A stretch of DNA of 64,000 bases from an uncultured Bacteroidales bacterium (GCA_902776955.1 CACYSG010000002.1:38736-102735), one strand, 5' to 3'; positions 7,799 to 17,796 are shown, numbered from the stretch's first letter. Notes: generated from the sequence alone by a model not told the origin. Made by a program: numbers and translations.

Positions 7799-10612
7799 TT
7801 AACGGATGACCTTGGTGGTGCGGGTCGAGCCGTCGCTGTAGCGGGTGATGACGATGTTCACGCCGTCGAAGGGCACGTCGCTCTTGACGCCCTGGGCGTT
7901 GTAATAGGTCTTGCTCACCTCGTTGGCAGCGTTGATCTCGGCGATGCTGGTGGGAATCTCATCCCAGCCGATGGTCTTCTCAACAACATAGTACAGCGGG
8001 CCTTCCTCGCCGGCACGCAGGAACGTCTCGCCGGTGGTCTTGTAGTAGAAGCGCACGAGGAACTTGGTCTGGCTGTTGACCAATGCACCGTAGCCCAGCA
8101 GGTCGAACTCGTCACCAATCATGATTGAGGGTTCGTTGGTCACCTCCTCGATGATGAGTTCCTTGGCGTTGCGCGGAGCGCTGGGATCGTTGACGGGCAT
8201 GTTGGTCGCGGGATTGATGACATAGCCGCGCACGCCGTCACAGAGCCTCCAGACGCGGTACATGAAGGGCTCATAGACCACGTTGGCGCCCACGGGCACG
8301 ATACCGTTGACGGTGATGGTGGGGTTGAAGATAGCGCACAGGTTGTTGTTCTCGTCCCTCCACTCACCGAACTGTGTGGTACTGCGGGTACCGGTCACAT
8401 AGGCGTTGATGTCGCCGACGCCGGTCTTGAGGATGGCGCTACCATAGCTGTTCTCGCCGTCATGGTTGACGCGCTGGGTACCGAAGGTCCAGATGACGGG
8501 AACATAGGTGGCGAAGTCGCCAGGTTCACCATAGAGCACGTCGGTGTCGAACAGGCTGAACGGACCCTCCTCGTAGGGGGTGTCCTTGAGACCCAGGTAG
8601 TCGTTCATCTCCATGAATGAGCCGTCGCCAACACGCTGGAGCTTGGAAATGGTGACATCGGGATTGGTGTTGTCACCGCGCTCGATGGTGTAGTAGTAGG
8701 TGGCGGGGTTGTTCACGAGGTTCATCTCGAAGTTGGCGTTCTTCACGCCGACAGGGAGCGAGGGCTCGGTGTCGCCCATTACCTCGTCGAGGGTGTAGAA
8801 GCCGTCGATGCTGGCATTGGTCTTCTGGACGGGAACCTCGACGGTGTTGGTGCCCTTCTCGCTATCACCGTTGTTGAGCATGAGCACGTAGCCGTAGCGC
8901 TGCGGGTGGTCGTTGGAGGCCGTCGAAGCGGTGAACTGGTCAACGAAGGTGATGGGGCTCATAACGAGGGCGCCCATGTTGTTGGTGTGCAGCATTCCGG
9001 CAGTGGTGATGGCCACATTGTAGCCGGCCAGCGGATGCTGGTTCTCGTATTCTACCAGGTAGCTGACTGAGTTGTTGCCCTGAGGAGTGAGGGTGAGGTT
9101 GGCCACGGGGGTCTTCACATCCTCATTAGTCAGGTCGAAGCGGTAGAGGGTGAAGCTGCCCTCGCCGCCGGCAACGCGTGCGGGAGTGAGCGCGTTGAGC
9201 TCATCCTCGTTGGCGATGTTGAGGTAGTTGCGGTAGTAGTTCAGCTCCTCGGCGCTGCGGTAGTCGCTCTCGTAGTGACCGAGCTTGAGCTCCAGGAAGT
9301 CGTTGGTGCCGGGGATAACCACGTCGGCGATGTTGCTCCAAGCCTCGAACGCGCTGTTCTGGGTAGCCTCGCCGTGGACGATGTAGCTGATGGTGTAGCT
9401 GTGCTCGCCCTGGGGCTCCTGGTAGGTGTAGGTCGTGCTGGTGGTGGTCGTCAGGTACTCGTAGCTCTGGGTGCCATGCTCGTCGGTGGTGACGATGTAG
9501 ACGGTGTAGGTCTGGGGCACTTCGCCAGCCACCTCGTTGAGCGTCGAGGTCCAGTCGAGGGTCACGTCATAGTATCCCTCGGTAGCACTGATATTGGCAT
9601 CGGCCTCAAGCTGGATGACATACCTGCCGGTGGTGGGCTGGTAGTTGGGATTGTAGTCGCGCTGCTGATAGGCGTTGCGGTTGTCGGGGATGAAGATGAT
9701 CATGTCGCTGAGCGACTTCTCCTCGGTACTTGAGTGACCCGACATCGAGAAGTAGTGCTTGAAGCTGATGACCGAAGCACAGTCGTGAACGACGGGATAG
9801 GTCTCGCCCTCGTTCATCTTCTGGTAGAAGTCGGTGATCTCGGCATCGGGGTCGGTGGTGGTGGGGCTGTACTCCTCAAACATGTTGTAGAACGGTGCAT
9901 AGGGCGGCTCGAGGTCGCTGGTGGTGGGGTCAAAGTGGACTGACTTGCCCTTGCCTAGGATGAAGAAGCGGTTGAACGTGCCCGAGATGTTGAACAGCGT
10001 TCCGGCATCGTTGCCCGATCCCACGCGCAGCCCGTCGCTGATGAGCTGGATGCTCTCGACATACTTCGAGAAGTAGTCCACCAGGTCGGCCTTGGTCGAT
10101 GTGTGGAAGGTGGGGTCGTCGGTGTAGTTTTTGAGTTTCACCAGGAACAGGGTGTGTCCGTCCTCATTGGGTGCGGTCACGTCATCGTCGCTGATGTTCC
10201 AACCCACCTCGACGTGGCGGGTGAAGAAAAGCAGATAGCTTTCCACGTCATACTGCTCACCATAATAGACGCTGCTGTTGGTAACGGCCGTATACTTGTT
10301 GCCGGGGATCTCGGGGTTGCAGTACACCCAGCGCAGCATGTCATACATCTGGTAGGGGTTGGTCACCTCGTCGGTGAGGCTTGCGGTACGGGTCTGGCCC
10401 GACGCGTTGGTCCACGTGTAGGTCTTGCTGGCGTACCATGCATAGTCGTGGGTAACGGTAGGAGCCGAGGCGGGAGCCTTGTGGCCCATCATCTTGGGTG
10501 CGGGAGTGAGGAATTTCTCACTCGGTGTGATGCTTTGTGCCTGAGCCACTTGGGTGCCCGACAGCATCAACAGGGCTGTTGTCATGAGCCCAAAAAAGTT
10601 TTTAGTTTTCAT
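7799..10612 (-). CDS. Large secreted protein with T9SS-like C-terminal sorting tail
   Basis: 937 residues with signal peptide (first about 25 residues). The N-terminal half (about 40-480) is clearly homologous to the 718-residue protein at 15065: shared blocks include SDGLRVG, NRFFILGKGK, MFEEYSPT, VVHDCASV and a fibronectin-like stretch DWTSTLNEV. The C-terminal half is homologous to the C-terminal half of the protein at 11313 (FVDQFTASTASNDHP, PATYYYTIERG). The last about 40 residues (YYNAQGV, GVNIVITRYSDG, TTKVIR) resemble the type A sorting domain that directs export by T9SS. Function unknown; surface location is inferred. A long leader and its own promoter lie upstream. Confidence 0.8.
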   Translation of the reverse strand: MKTKNFFGLMTTALLMLSGTQVAQAQSITPSEKFLTPAPKMMGHKAPASAPTVTHDYAWYASKTYTWTNASGQTRTASLTDEVTNPYQMYDMLRWVYCNPEIPGNKYTAVTNSSVYYGEQYDVESYLLFFTRHVEVGWNISDDDVTAPNEDGHTLFLVKLKNYTDDPTFHTSTKADLVDYFSKYVESIQLISDGLRVGSGNDAGTLFNISGTFNRFFILGKGKSVHFDPTTSDLEPPYAPFYNMFEEYSPTTTDPDAEITDFYQKMNEGETYPVVHDCASVISFKHYFSMSGHSSTEEKSLSDMIIFIPDNRNAYQQRDYNPNYQPTTGRYVIQLEADANISATEGYYDVTLDWTSTLNEVAGEVPQTYTVYIVTTDEHGTQSYEYLTTTTSTTYTYQEPQGEHSYTISYIVHGEATQNSAFEAWSNIADVVIPGTNDFLELKLGHYESDYRSAEELNYYRNYLNIANEDELNALTPARVAGGEGSFTLYRFDLTNEDVKTPVANLTLTPQGNNSVSYLVEYENQHPLAGYNVAITTAGMLHTNNMGALVMSPITFVDQFTASTASNDHPQRYGYVLMLNNGDSEKGTNTVEVPVQKTNASIDGFYTLDEVMGDTEPSLPVGVKNANFEMNLVNNPATYYYTIERGDNTNPDVTISKLQRVGDGSFMEMNDYLGLKDTPYEEGPFSLFDTDVLYGEPGDFATYVPVIWTFGTQRVNHDGENSYGSAILKTGVGDINAYVTGTRSTTQFGEWRDENNNLCAIFNPTITVNGIVPVGANVVYEPFMYRVWRLCDGVRGYVINPATNMPVNDPSAPRNAKELIIEEVTNEPSIMIGDEFDLLGYGALVNSQTKFLVRFYYKTTGETFLRAGEEGPLYYVVEKTIGWDEIPTSIAEINAANEVSKTYYNAQGVKSDVPFDGVNIVITRYSDGSTRTTKVIR

Positions 10613-10827
10613 TTTGGTTAAAATTTAAAAAGTTAATAATTAAAAAATGTTGTTGATAGAGTTCCTTTATTACATTATTAATATATACTTGTTATAGCTT
10701 TTATGCTTCGGGGGGCTTTTCCCCTCGACATAGTCGCTAGTGGGTGAAATACAGTTATGCAGGCTTGCTCGTTTCCATATATGCTTAAATTATGGGAAAA
10801 TGAATTCTGCCTTACACTTTTATCTAC

Positions 10828-10836
10828 GCAAAGTAA
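10828..10836 (-). promoter_or_regulatory. Probable promoter of the 937-residue protein gene
   Basis: Minus strand TTACTTTGC (one mismatch to TAnnTTTG) with TTTG 19 bases upstream. It implies an unusually long 5' leader of about 210 bases. Confidence 0.55.
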
Positions 10837-10930
10837 AGCAATAATTGCGATATGGCAAAACAATTAACGCATTTTTTGAGTGAATCTTTACAATTGTTAA
10901 GTTTGGTGATGCCCCGAGGTAACCATTCAG

Positions 10931-10954
10931 CCGTTTGACCCCACGCTAAGGCGC
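10931..10954 (+). repeat. 24-base dispersed repeat, copy 1
   Basis: Identical over 24 bases to 17797-17820 (core GACCCCACGCTAAGGCGC). Both copies lie in noncoding gaps of the secreted-protein cluster, one on each side of the 15065-11313 gene pair. Confidence 0.85.
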
Positions 10955-11120
10955 AAAGCCGCTAAGCTTTTATAAGGCATCGGCAGAACGCGCTGTAGAA
11001 CGGATATTACGGAAAAAATGGATAATACGGGGCCGTTCTCTTGGGTCCCAAAAACAACAACTGATTAGTCTGAATTTTCTGAGGCCCTACATCCTTTGGC
11101 ACGCATTGTTGATGTGCTGG

Positions 11121-11160
11121 AATAAAACAACAAGGGCGCGCCGTCGGCGGCGGGCCCCTG
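11121..11160 (-). terminator. Possible terminator after the 1245-residue protein gene
   Basis: GC-rich stem (11131-11143 with 11148-11160) with two mismatches, followed on the minus strand by an interrupted T-rich run. It lies about 150 bases past the stop. Confidence 0.5.
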
Positions 11161-11312
11161 TTTTGCATTTAATTCTACTGTGGTTATGATAAAATTGTTA
11201 GTGTAATATAATAATTACTAGTCTTTTTCTTGATAGTTCGGTTTCCAGCCATCGGTGTCGGCACGCATACGGGTGCCGACACCGTCAAGGCTGTGTTACC
11301 GAGTCGCGCTCG

Positions 11313-14300
11313 TTAGCGGCGCATAACCTTCTGGGTAGAGTAGGTGCCGTCGCTGTAGCGGGTCACAACGATGTTGATGCCCTGGAACGGCTGGCTGGAC
11401 TGCATACCCTGCAGGTTGTAGTAGGTCGTGCTTACTACCTCACCGTGATCGGTCGAGGTGTAAACACCCTTGATGAAGGTGGGGATATCCGGGTCGGGAT
11501 CGCCCTCGCCCTCAACGCCGTAGAAGCCATTACCTCCACCGTCACGGTTGGCCATCAGGAACATACCGTTCAGATTGTTGTTCTGATTCTGATGCAAGCC
11601 TTCACCTGTTGACCTGTAGTAGAAGCGAACGAAGACCGTAAGGTGCCTGGACGTGAGGTTGTCCTGAGCCGCGAAGAGCATGTTCATCTGCTGAGGAGTA
11701 ACGAAGTGCACATCACCGGTGGTGTCGGTTTCCCATTCCGCAATCTTCGACTTGTGGAAGATGGTCATGTCGGGATGTATACCATCATAGACGATGTTGG
11801 TCGTACTGTCGGCAATAAACTCCTCCCAAACGAGGAACGGTTCGTTGGCGGGGATGGTGCCGCGGCCCTCGAAGTGGGTTCCGGGTCGCTGATAGATATC
11901 GTCGGGATCGCCATCAACCCACTCAAACCTGCGCAGGAAGGTCGTGTCACTCATTACCCATACACGGAACATGTAGGGCTCATACTTGATGTTGCTGACC
12001 TCGGGGTTAGGCAAGAAGCCACGGGCTGTGAGGTCGGTGATCATGTAGATGCTGCAAGGAATGGTGTCGTTACCGACGATCTCTTCCCAGTTGGTGGAGC
12101 CGTCCTTACCATCCTGACGCTCGAGCTTGGGCTGGCCCATGAGCTCGACCTTACCCACACTGGTCTTCCATATGGGCGAGCCGTAGCTGTTGTGCAGACC
12201 GTCGTTGTCCCAGTTGAGACGCGTGTTGTTGGCATCGTTACCATGGGTCCATACGATGGGCACATAGGCAAAGTAGTCACGGTTATCATAATTGCCGTAG
12301 TGCTTGCCTTCGTCACCCTGAAGAGCGCTGGCGGGCAGCACCGTGTTGATGGTGTCAAAGCGGTAAACAGGACCGTATGGGAACGGCTCTTGCCACGTAA
12401 AGTAGTGGTCAAACTCTACATATCGAGCACCGTCGTTCTGCAGATAAGACAGCTCAAGGAAGTCCTCATCCATGATGCTGTTGCGGCTGCGGTCGAGGGT
12501 ATAATAATAGATTGTACCACTCTGCTTCACCGTCATCTCAACGTCGGCATTGATCAGGTTGAGATCCACGACTTGGCGCAGGGTATCGTTGAGGACATCC
12601 TGCTCAGTATAGTAACCCAATACCTTAGAGCGCGTAACTTCCACGGGGATGGTGTGGTCGTTGGTGGTGCGAGGCTCGCCAATGAGCTTGGTGCTATCCT
12701 CGGTCATGACGTAGGTGTACTCCGTGGGATGGTTGTTGTTGGCCGTCGATACCGAGAAGCGGTCCACAAACATCAAGTCGTCATTCCAGTTGATGACACT
12801 GTTGTTGGTATAAGTGCCAGGCAACTGCGTCCAACCGGTCAAGTCAAGTCCGGTAAGAGCAGGAACCAGCACTTGCTGGGTCGTGGTACTCATGCGGTGG
12901 TCACCGTCGTTGATCATAGCGGTGACGGTGACGGTGACGTAGTAGTCTTGGTCGGTACGCTCCAGATAGTCGGGGTTGGTAACCTCTTGTCCGTCAACGT
13001 ACATGTGCAGCTCGCCTTCACCGGTACCGGTTACCTGGACAGTCACGTCAAGTACTTGGCTGTTGATGGATGGAGCGGGAGTGGGAGTGAGCGTAGATGC
13101 CTGTACCGTATAGGTTGCGGTTGCGGGATCACTTTCGAGTTTACCAGGCTCCTGAGCCGTTGCGCTGGCGGTGACAGTAACGTCAGTCTCGCCGCGGCCG
13201 ATATTGATGGTCACGCTGCCTACGCCGGTTGCCGTCTGGCCACCAACGGTGAGGGTTACCGTGGCCGTGGGATCGGTAGCAGTAGCGGTAACATGGCCGT
13301 ACTGAGCATCCTGAGTATAAGAAATCGTGGGAGCAGGAGTCTTCTCCATGGTGCTCTTGAAGATCAGCTGAACTGCAAGGTCACCGGGACGGTCGGTGTT
13401 GTCCGAACCTGAAACGCCATCACCCCACCAAGTGCGAGTATAGGAACCACTGGAGGATGTCCTAGCATACATTAATGAGTAATGGGTGTGTCCAGTGCTA
13501 TTGCTGTTGACAGCCATAGGTGCAAAGCTTGAACTGTTTTGCTGATAGAAGGTGTAGCCGATAAAGATATAGTCATCACCATCAGGTACGGTAAACTCAA
13601 CAGGTTGCTCGAGGAAGAAGTCATGCCACTCACCGCCTTGCAGACCCAAATAGGTCGGCGTGTTGACGTTGCCGGTGAAGGCAAAGGTAGCCTTGGGCAA
13701 GAATGTGCTGGTTGAACCGGATGTGGTAGAATAGCCGTTGCCTACTGAAACCAAGCTGACGTTGGCACTCTGGTCGTCACCCAGGAAGTTGGCATGAGCC
13801 CAATCTCCGTTACCCGTGCAAGACATTTGAACCAACAGGTTGCCGCCAGTGTAGGTGAACGGTGTGGCAAAATCAATCTTCCATTCGGTGGCTCCACTAT
13901 TGGCGACAGGCGTAATTGTTGCCACCGTGGTCAGGCCAGAAGTAATCTTATTGCCGGTAGTGCCAGTGCCGAAGTTGTCGGTGGTGGTATTGGCAAGACG
14001 TACAGTCACTGTACTGCCACTGAAGGGGATACCGATTCCGGGCTCCGGATAGAATGTCAGCGAAGTGATCTGAGCGCCATTAGCCATAGACAGCTGTCCT
14101 GCGCGGTAGATCATCTGGTTATGGTAGCCATAATCCTGGTTGTATCCGCTAACGGGGAGACTCTCGCTCTTTGTAGCACCACGACCGATATCAACAGTAT
14201 TGATGTTGACGGTAATAGTGGTCTGAGGGATGTCCCACGTGTAGGTGTTGGATGAAGTTGATATTGTGGTGGCAGTACCGCCATTTACAGTAATCGAGGA

Positions 14301-15050
14301 TGAAGAATAATCACCGAAGGCAGTAATTCTTAGTTTAATATTGGAATAGTTGGAGAACAGGTTGGATGGAATGGTAATCGTACCGCTAGTGTAGCAGACA
14401 GAACTCTGATATGAACTCCAACTGCTTGAACATGACCATCCTGTGGGCAGTGCATAATTGCTAGAATTATATTGCCACTGGCATCCAGGAATTACGGTAT
14501 TGTTGCTGCCATAAACCAACTCTATTCTAGTGAAGTTTACATCGGAACCACTAGGTTTGATGGTGATATCATTGTAGCCAGTAGTGGTCTCGGTTTGAGT
14601 GCTGGTGTTGCCACTCATCAGTTGACCGAGGCTCCAAGTGTATCCTTCAGAACTATATACAGAACTCTCGTCAACGGGATAGACTATAAAGTTGCTCACG
14701 TTAACCGACTGAGAACCAGCCAGAGCAAAACGGAAGCCGATAATTGAATCACCGAGATGCTCTTCAAATTCGCTGCGGTCCAGCATTACGACTGTCGTAA
14801 TATCTTGGGCGGCGTTATAATATCCGGCATAGCTGATACCAGTGGCATCGAAGTCATCGGTAGTGTAAGGGCCAAAGAGGTATTCGCCCGAACCCAAAGA
14901 TGGCATACGGAACTGACCGTTGGGTGAGTACAAATAAGCTGTGCCTGTTGGCGTGAAATCGGGAATTCCATTCTTACCAGGCAGTTTCTGCGCGTTAAGC
15001 GACATCGAGAGCAGCGTCATGGCTGCCAAAATCATATATATCTTTTTCAT
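11313..15050 (-). CDS. Giant secreted protein with T9SS-like sorting tail
   Basis: 1245 residues with signal peptide (first about 21 residues). The N-terminal about 600 residues contain beta-rich adhesin-like modules (FLEQPVEFTVPDGDDYIFIG) and AT-rich Ser/Asn/Thr-rich stretches. Chitobiase-like C-terminal modules follow (TISYTQDAQYGHVTATATD; LHMYVDGQEV). The C-terminal half from about residue 740 (MFVDRFSVSTANNNHP, GTIYYYTLDRS) matches the C-half of the 937-residue protein at 7799. The tail YYNLQGM, NIVVTRYSDG, TQKVMRR is a T9SS type A-like sorting signal. It starts 14 bases after the stop of the gene at 15065, so the two are surely co-transcribed. The pair looks like a split version of the 937-residue protein with a new module added. 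Function unknown; likely surface-exposed. Confidence 0.8.
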   Translation of the reverse strand: MKKIYMILAAMTLLSMSLNAQKLPGKNGIPDFTPTGTAYLYSPNGQFRMPSLGSGEYLFGPYTTDDFDATGISYAGYYNAAQDITTVVMLDRSEFEEHLGDSIIGFRFALAGSQSVNVSNFIVYPVDESSVYSSEGYTWSLGQLMSGNTSTQTETTTGYNDITIKPSGSDVNFTRIELVYGSNNTVIPGCQWQYNSSNYALPTGWSCSSSWSSYQSSVCYTSGTITIPSNLFSNYSNIKLRITAFGDYSSSSITVNGGTATTISTSSNTYTWDIPQTTITVNINTVDIGRGATKSESLPVSGYNQDYGYHNQMIYRAGQLSMANGAQITSLTFYPEPGIGIPFSGSTVTVRLANTTTDNFGTGTTGNKITSGLTTVATITPVANSGATEWKIDFATPFTYTGGNLLVQMSCTGNGDWAHANFLGDDQSANVSLVSVGNGYSTTSGSTSTFLPKATFAFTGNVNTPTYLGLQGGEWHDFFLEQPVEFTVPDGDDYIFIGYTFYQQNSSSFAPMAVNSNSTGHTHYSLMYARTSSSGSYTRTWWGDGVSGSDNTDRPGDLAVQLIFKSTMEKTPAPTISYTQDAQYGHVTATATDPTATVTLTVGGQTATGVGSVTINIGRGETDVTVTASATAQEPGKLESDPATATYTVQASTLTPTPAPSINSQVLDVTVQVTGTGEGELHMYVDGQEVTNPDYLERTDQDYYVTVTVTAMINDGDHRMSTTTQQVLVPALTGLDLTGWTQLPGTYTNNSVINWNDDLMFVDRFSVSTANNNHPTEYTYVMTEDSTKLIGEPRTTNDHTIPVEVTRSKVLGYYTEQDVLNDTLRQVVDLNLINADVEMTVKQSGTIYYYTLDRSRNSIMDEDFLELSYLQNDGARYVEFDHYFTWQEPFPYGPVYRFDTINTVLPASALQGDEGKHYGNYDNRDYFAYVPIVWTHGNDANNTRLNWDNDGLHNSYGSPIWKTSVGKVELMGQPKLERQDGKDGSTNWEEIVGNDTIPCSIYMITDLTARGFLPNPEVSNIKYEPYMFRVWVMSDTTFLRRFEWVDGDPDDIYQRPGTHFEGRGTIPANEPFLVWEEFIADSTTNIVYDGIHPDMTIFHKSKIAEWETDTTGDVHFVTPQQMNMLFAAQDNLTSRHLTVFVRFYYRSTGEGLHQNQNNNLNGMFLMANRDGGGNGFYGVEGEGDPDPDIPTFIKGVYTSTDHGEVVSTTYYNLQGMQSSQPFQGINIVVTRYSDGTYSTQKVMRR

Positions 15051-15064
15051 CGCTTATATCGTTT

Positions 15065-17221
15065 TTATTCGTTAGGCATTTTCTGATAACCGTTAGGTAT
15101 CGCAATATCATTGACATTTGTGGTGTCTTGGGTAGCATCATAGTAGCGGATGCGGTAGTATACCTTATTGCCAATACCGCGAACCTCGAGCTTGGCAATG
15201 CCAGTATTGTCACGCCACAGGGTGTAGCTGGCCGTTTGGTTGGGCCACTCTTGCTTAAGCTGACCCAAGGTCATACCAGTTCCTGGTGACAGGTTGGTGG
15301 GATACAGGTAGTTGCGGTAGTAGTTCCTCTCCTGCTGGATGATGAAGTCGCTCTCGTAGCGCTCGCGGTAGAGAATCATAAAGTCGAACAGACCGGGAAT
15401 CTGAACATCATCGGGGTTACTGTAGGTGAAGAAGTAGTCGTTGCCGATGACATCAGGATGCTCGGGGTCATAGATGGGGAAGCCCAAGACCACGTATCTG
15501 ATCTGTTGGCTGGCCTGAGTCTGCTGCACGTCGTAGGTATAAACCAGTTCATTGGGATTATAGAGAGTGTCCAGCGGAGTGTAAGTCTCATTGCCCAAGC
15601 TGTCGGTTGTTACCGTGTAAATGACATAGGTCTGAGGCACCGTGTTGTTGACCATATCGTTCAGCGTCGAGGTCCATGCGAGTGTCACGGTGTAGGTGCT
15701 GTCCTGAGCGTAAGTATCACTAGGCTCGGTCTCGGCAGTCAGGAAAATTCTGTACAGACCCACCTGGGGCTGATGGCCCTCCTCGTAATTACGGTCGTCT
15801 TGAATAGACCTCAAGTCGGGGATGTAGAATACCATCGGTGATACAGATTTGTAAACCGTGGTATCTTTACCGTACATCGCATAGTAGTGCGACAATGAGA
15901 GTACAGATTGGCAGTCGTGCTTAACGGGATAGTAATCACCGTTGGTCCACATGTTCTGATAGAGGTCAGTTGTCGCCTCAGAGGCAGTAGTGGCAGTGGG
16001 GCTGAATTCCTCATACAAACGATAGAACGGTCCGTCGCAGCCAAAGATATATTTTGAGCACACGGTGGCCGTCTTTCCCTTGCCGATGAGGTAGAAGCGG
16101 TTCAATGCACCCTGGTAAGCGAAAACGGTACCCGAAGTCTCGGAACCCTCACCCACGCGGAGACCGTCGGTCAGCAACTCGGCCGAAGCATAGTATTCGT
16201 CAAAGACGTCGATGAGTTCCTGGGCGGTTGATGGATAAGCGCGCTTTTCATATTCAGCCCGATAGGCAGCATAATCCGTCTGGGCATCATATTCCGGAAA
16301 ATCTTTCAACTTGAGCAGGAAAATGGTATAGCCGTTAAGATTGGGTGCAGAAATGGTTCCGTAATCATGAGCCATATAGTAAGTCTCTGTTACCCTGGTG
16401 TTTTTGGCCGTGAAACCATTTAAAAGATTTATATTATTTCCATCTGCCGTTTCATTATAGACTTGATAGTCGCAGGTGTTGGTGTTTGACGTACTCATGG
16501 CACTGATCGTGACCTTGTAACCTTCGGCGGGCAGCAAGCTAGCGGGAACGGTGATGACACCACCATTAGGGAAGTACCAGCAAGAGCTACCATCGTATGT
16601 GGTGCGAGTACGTGTTCCAGTATAACTCCAACCACTGTAGATATAATTGGAACTTGCCGACCAATGCATCAACTCAGTGCCATCTAAATAGTCAATATTG
16701 ATGCTGAAGAGCCGTCCATAGGTGTTATCGATATAGACAATAAGATCAACCTTTGTACGCGTACCGATTTCCCAGCCACGGCCCTCACCATAATAAACTG
16801 TAGCGCCCTGAATCACATCATTATAACGGATGCCAGGGATGTTCTGGTTCATGTAGGTGCTGCGGAACAGCCAGTACATCTGATTGGGGTCAGTTACTGT
16901 GTCGGTCAGTGAAGCGGTGTGCGACGGGTAGTTGGTCGTGGGACCCTCATACCAAGTATAGCTGATAGCACCATACTGGGCCTTGGTATAAACCGTGTTG
17001 GCATACACATCGTTGTTAGCTCTGTTGGGAGCTTTCCTCACGCCATCACCCTTCATCAGAGATTGGGGGATGCGCATTGCACGTTCCTGCACAGGGGCAG
17101 AAACCCATTCAGCTGCCGGCGACGAGTTGTTTTGCCTCTGTGCCGAAGCATCATTGGTCCAGCCTACTGCTAGGAGCAGACTGAACGCCAAAAGTGTTAG
17201 TTTCTTTCTCATATTATCCAC
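15065..17221 (-). CDS. Secreted protein homologous to the N-terminal half of the 937-residue protein
   Basis: 718 residues with signal peptide (first about 27 residues). It matches residues about 40-560 of the protein at 7799 along its length (TDTVTDPNQMYWLFR, LLTDGLRVGEGS, NRFYLIGKGK, LYEEFSPT, VKHDCQSV, AWTSTLNDM, QERNYYRNYL) but ends with NGYQKMPNE, without any sorting tail. An extra stretch of roughly 120 residues (about 185-290, rich in Ser, Tyr, Thr and AT-rich in DNA) is absent from the 937-residue relative. Its export or retention at the surface therefore may depend on the next gene product. It is the first gene of the pair and has its own promoter. Function unknown. Confidence 0.78.
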   Translation of the reverse strand: MDNMRKKLTLLAFSLLLAVGWTNDASAQRQNNSSPAAEWVSAPVQERAMRIPQSLMKGDGVRKAPNRANNDVYANTVYTKAQYGAISYTWYEGPTTNYPSHTASLTDTVTDPNQMYWLFRSTYMNQNIPGIRYNDVIQGATVYYGEGRGWEIGTRTKVDLIVYIDNTYGRLFSINIDYLDGTELMHWSASSNYIYSGWSYTGTRTRTTYDGSSCWYFPNGGVITVPASLLPAEGYKVTISAMSTSNTNTCDYQVYNETADGNNINLLNGFTAKNTRVTETYYMAHDYGTISAPNLNGYTIFLLKLKDFPEYDAQTDYAAYRAEYEKRAYPSTAQELIDVFDEYYASAELLTDGLRVGEGSETSGTVFAYQGALNRFYLIGKGKTATVCSKYIFGCDGPFYRLYEEFSPTATTASEATTDLYQNMWTNGDYYPVKHDCQSVLSLSHYYAMYGKDTTVYKSVSPMVFYIPDLRSIQDDRNYEEGHQPQVGLYRIFLTAETEPSDTYAQDSTYTVTLAWTSTLNDMVNNTVPQTYVIYTVTTDSLGNETYTPLDTLYNPNELVYTYDVQQTQASQQIRYVVLGFPIYDPEHPDVIGNDYFFTYSNPDDVQIPGLFDFMILYRERYESDFIIQQERNYYRNYLYPTNLSPGTGMTLGQLKQEWPNQTASYTLWRDNTGIAKLEVRGIGNKVYYRIRYYDATQDTTNVNDIAIPNGYQKMPNE

Positions 17222-17424
17222 TAAATTTTAATTAATTAAAATATTGAATTTCATTAAGCTTAAGCGAATTAGACCCTATCATATCCTTGTCGGGGAAACC
17301 CTGTGGCACATCAATCATTCTCATGTCGCTCAATTTCCAGCGCTGTCGTGATGGCTTGTTTTGAAAAGCTTTGTGTTGTAGTATTTCCTCATCATTTAAA
17401 ATATGATAACTTCCTCTTCAGCCT

Positions 17425-17433
17425 GCAAAATTA
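17425..17433 (-). promoter_or_regulatory. Promoter of the 718/1245-residue secreted protein operon
   Basis: Minus strand TAATTTTGC with a TTG element 20 bases upstream. Predicted leader about 195 bases, similar in length to that of the homologous gene at 7799. Confidence 0.7.
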
Positions 17434-17796
17434 ATACCAAATTTTAGAATCTGCAAGAAAAAACCCGATGAACAGGTAAAAAATATGAATGTTTTAATGT
17501 CTGTCCACGGCTTTTAGTCGCTAGCTGTTAGCTGTTAGCGGGCATTCATGCATCTATTAATGTGATTTTCAAGAATTTGACTAGTTGCGTAAATTATTAT
17601 AATAAATTATTCATGAAATTAGCATAATTGGCTACATTTTGGGTTCGCGTTGGCCCGGCTGAGTGTTAGGTTGTCGCAAAACTAAAGTTTTTGAGAAAAT
17701 AATGCGCTACGGGCGAGAAATTTGGCAAATAAATTAATAATTCCCCGTTGGTGGAGTTGTGAATAAATTAAGGATCCGTGAAAAAAAATTTAAATG

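Larger units (their letters stand above)
10613..11312. other. Noncoding gap of 700 bases
   Basis: Holds, reading the minus strand, a weak terminator hairpin for the upstream pair of genes (11121-11160), a copy of a 24-base dispersed repeat (10931-10954), and the promoter and about 210-base leader of the 937-residue protein gene. A 61-codon frame at 10678-10863 has no supporting signal. The remainder is AT-rich and shows nothing recognisable. Confidence 0.7.

Noticed and set aside
10678-10863. 61-codon frame in the secreted-protein gap
   Set aside because: It covers the probable promoter and leader of the next gene; no signal of coding.
11643-13412. 589-codon frame antisense to the 1245-residue protein gene
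   Set aside because: Val/Gly/His-rich shadow of a GC-rich gene; the opposite strand has signal peptide, domains and sorting tail.
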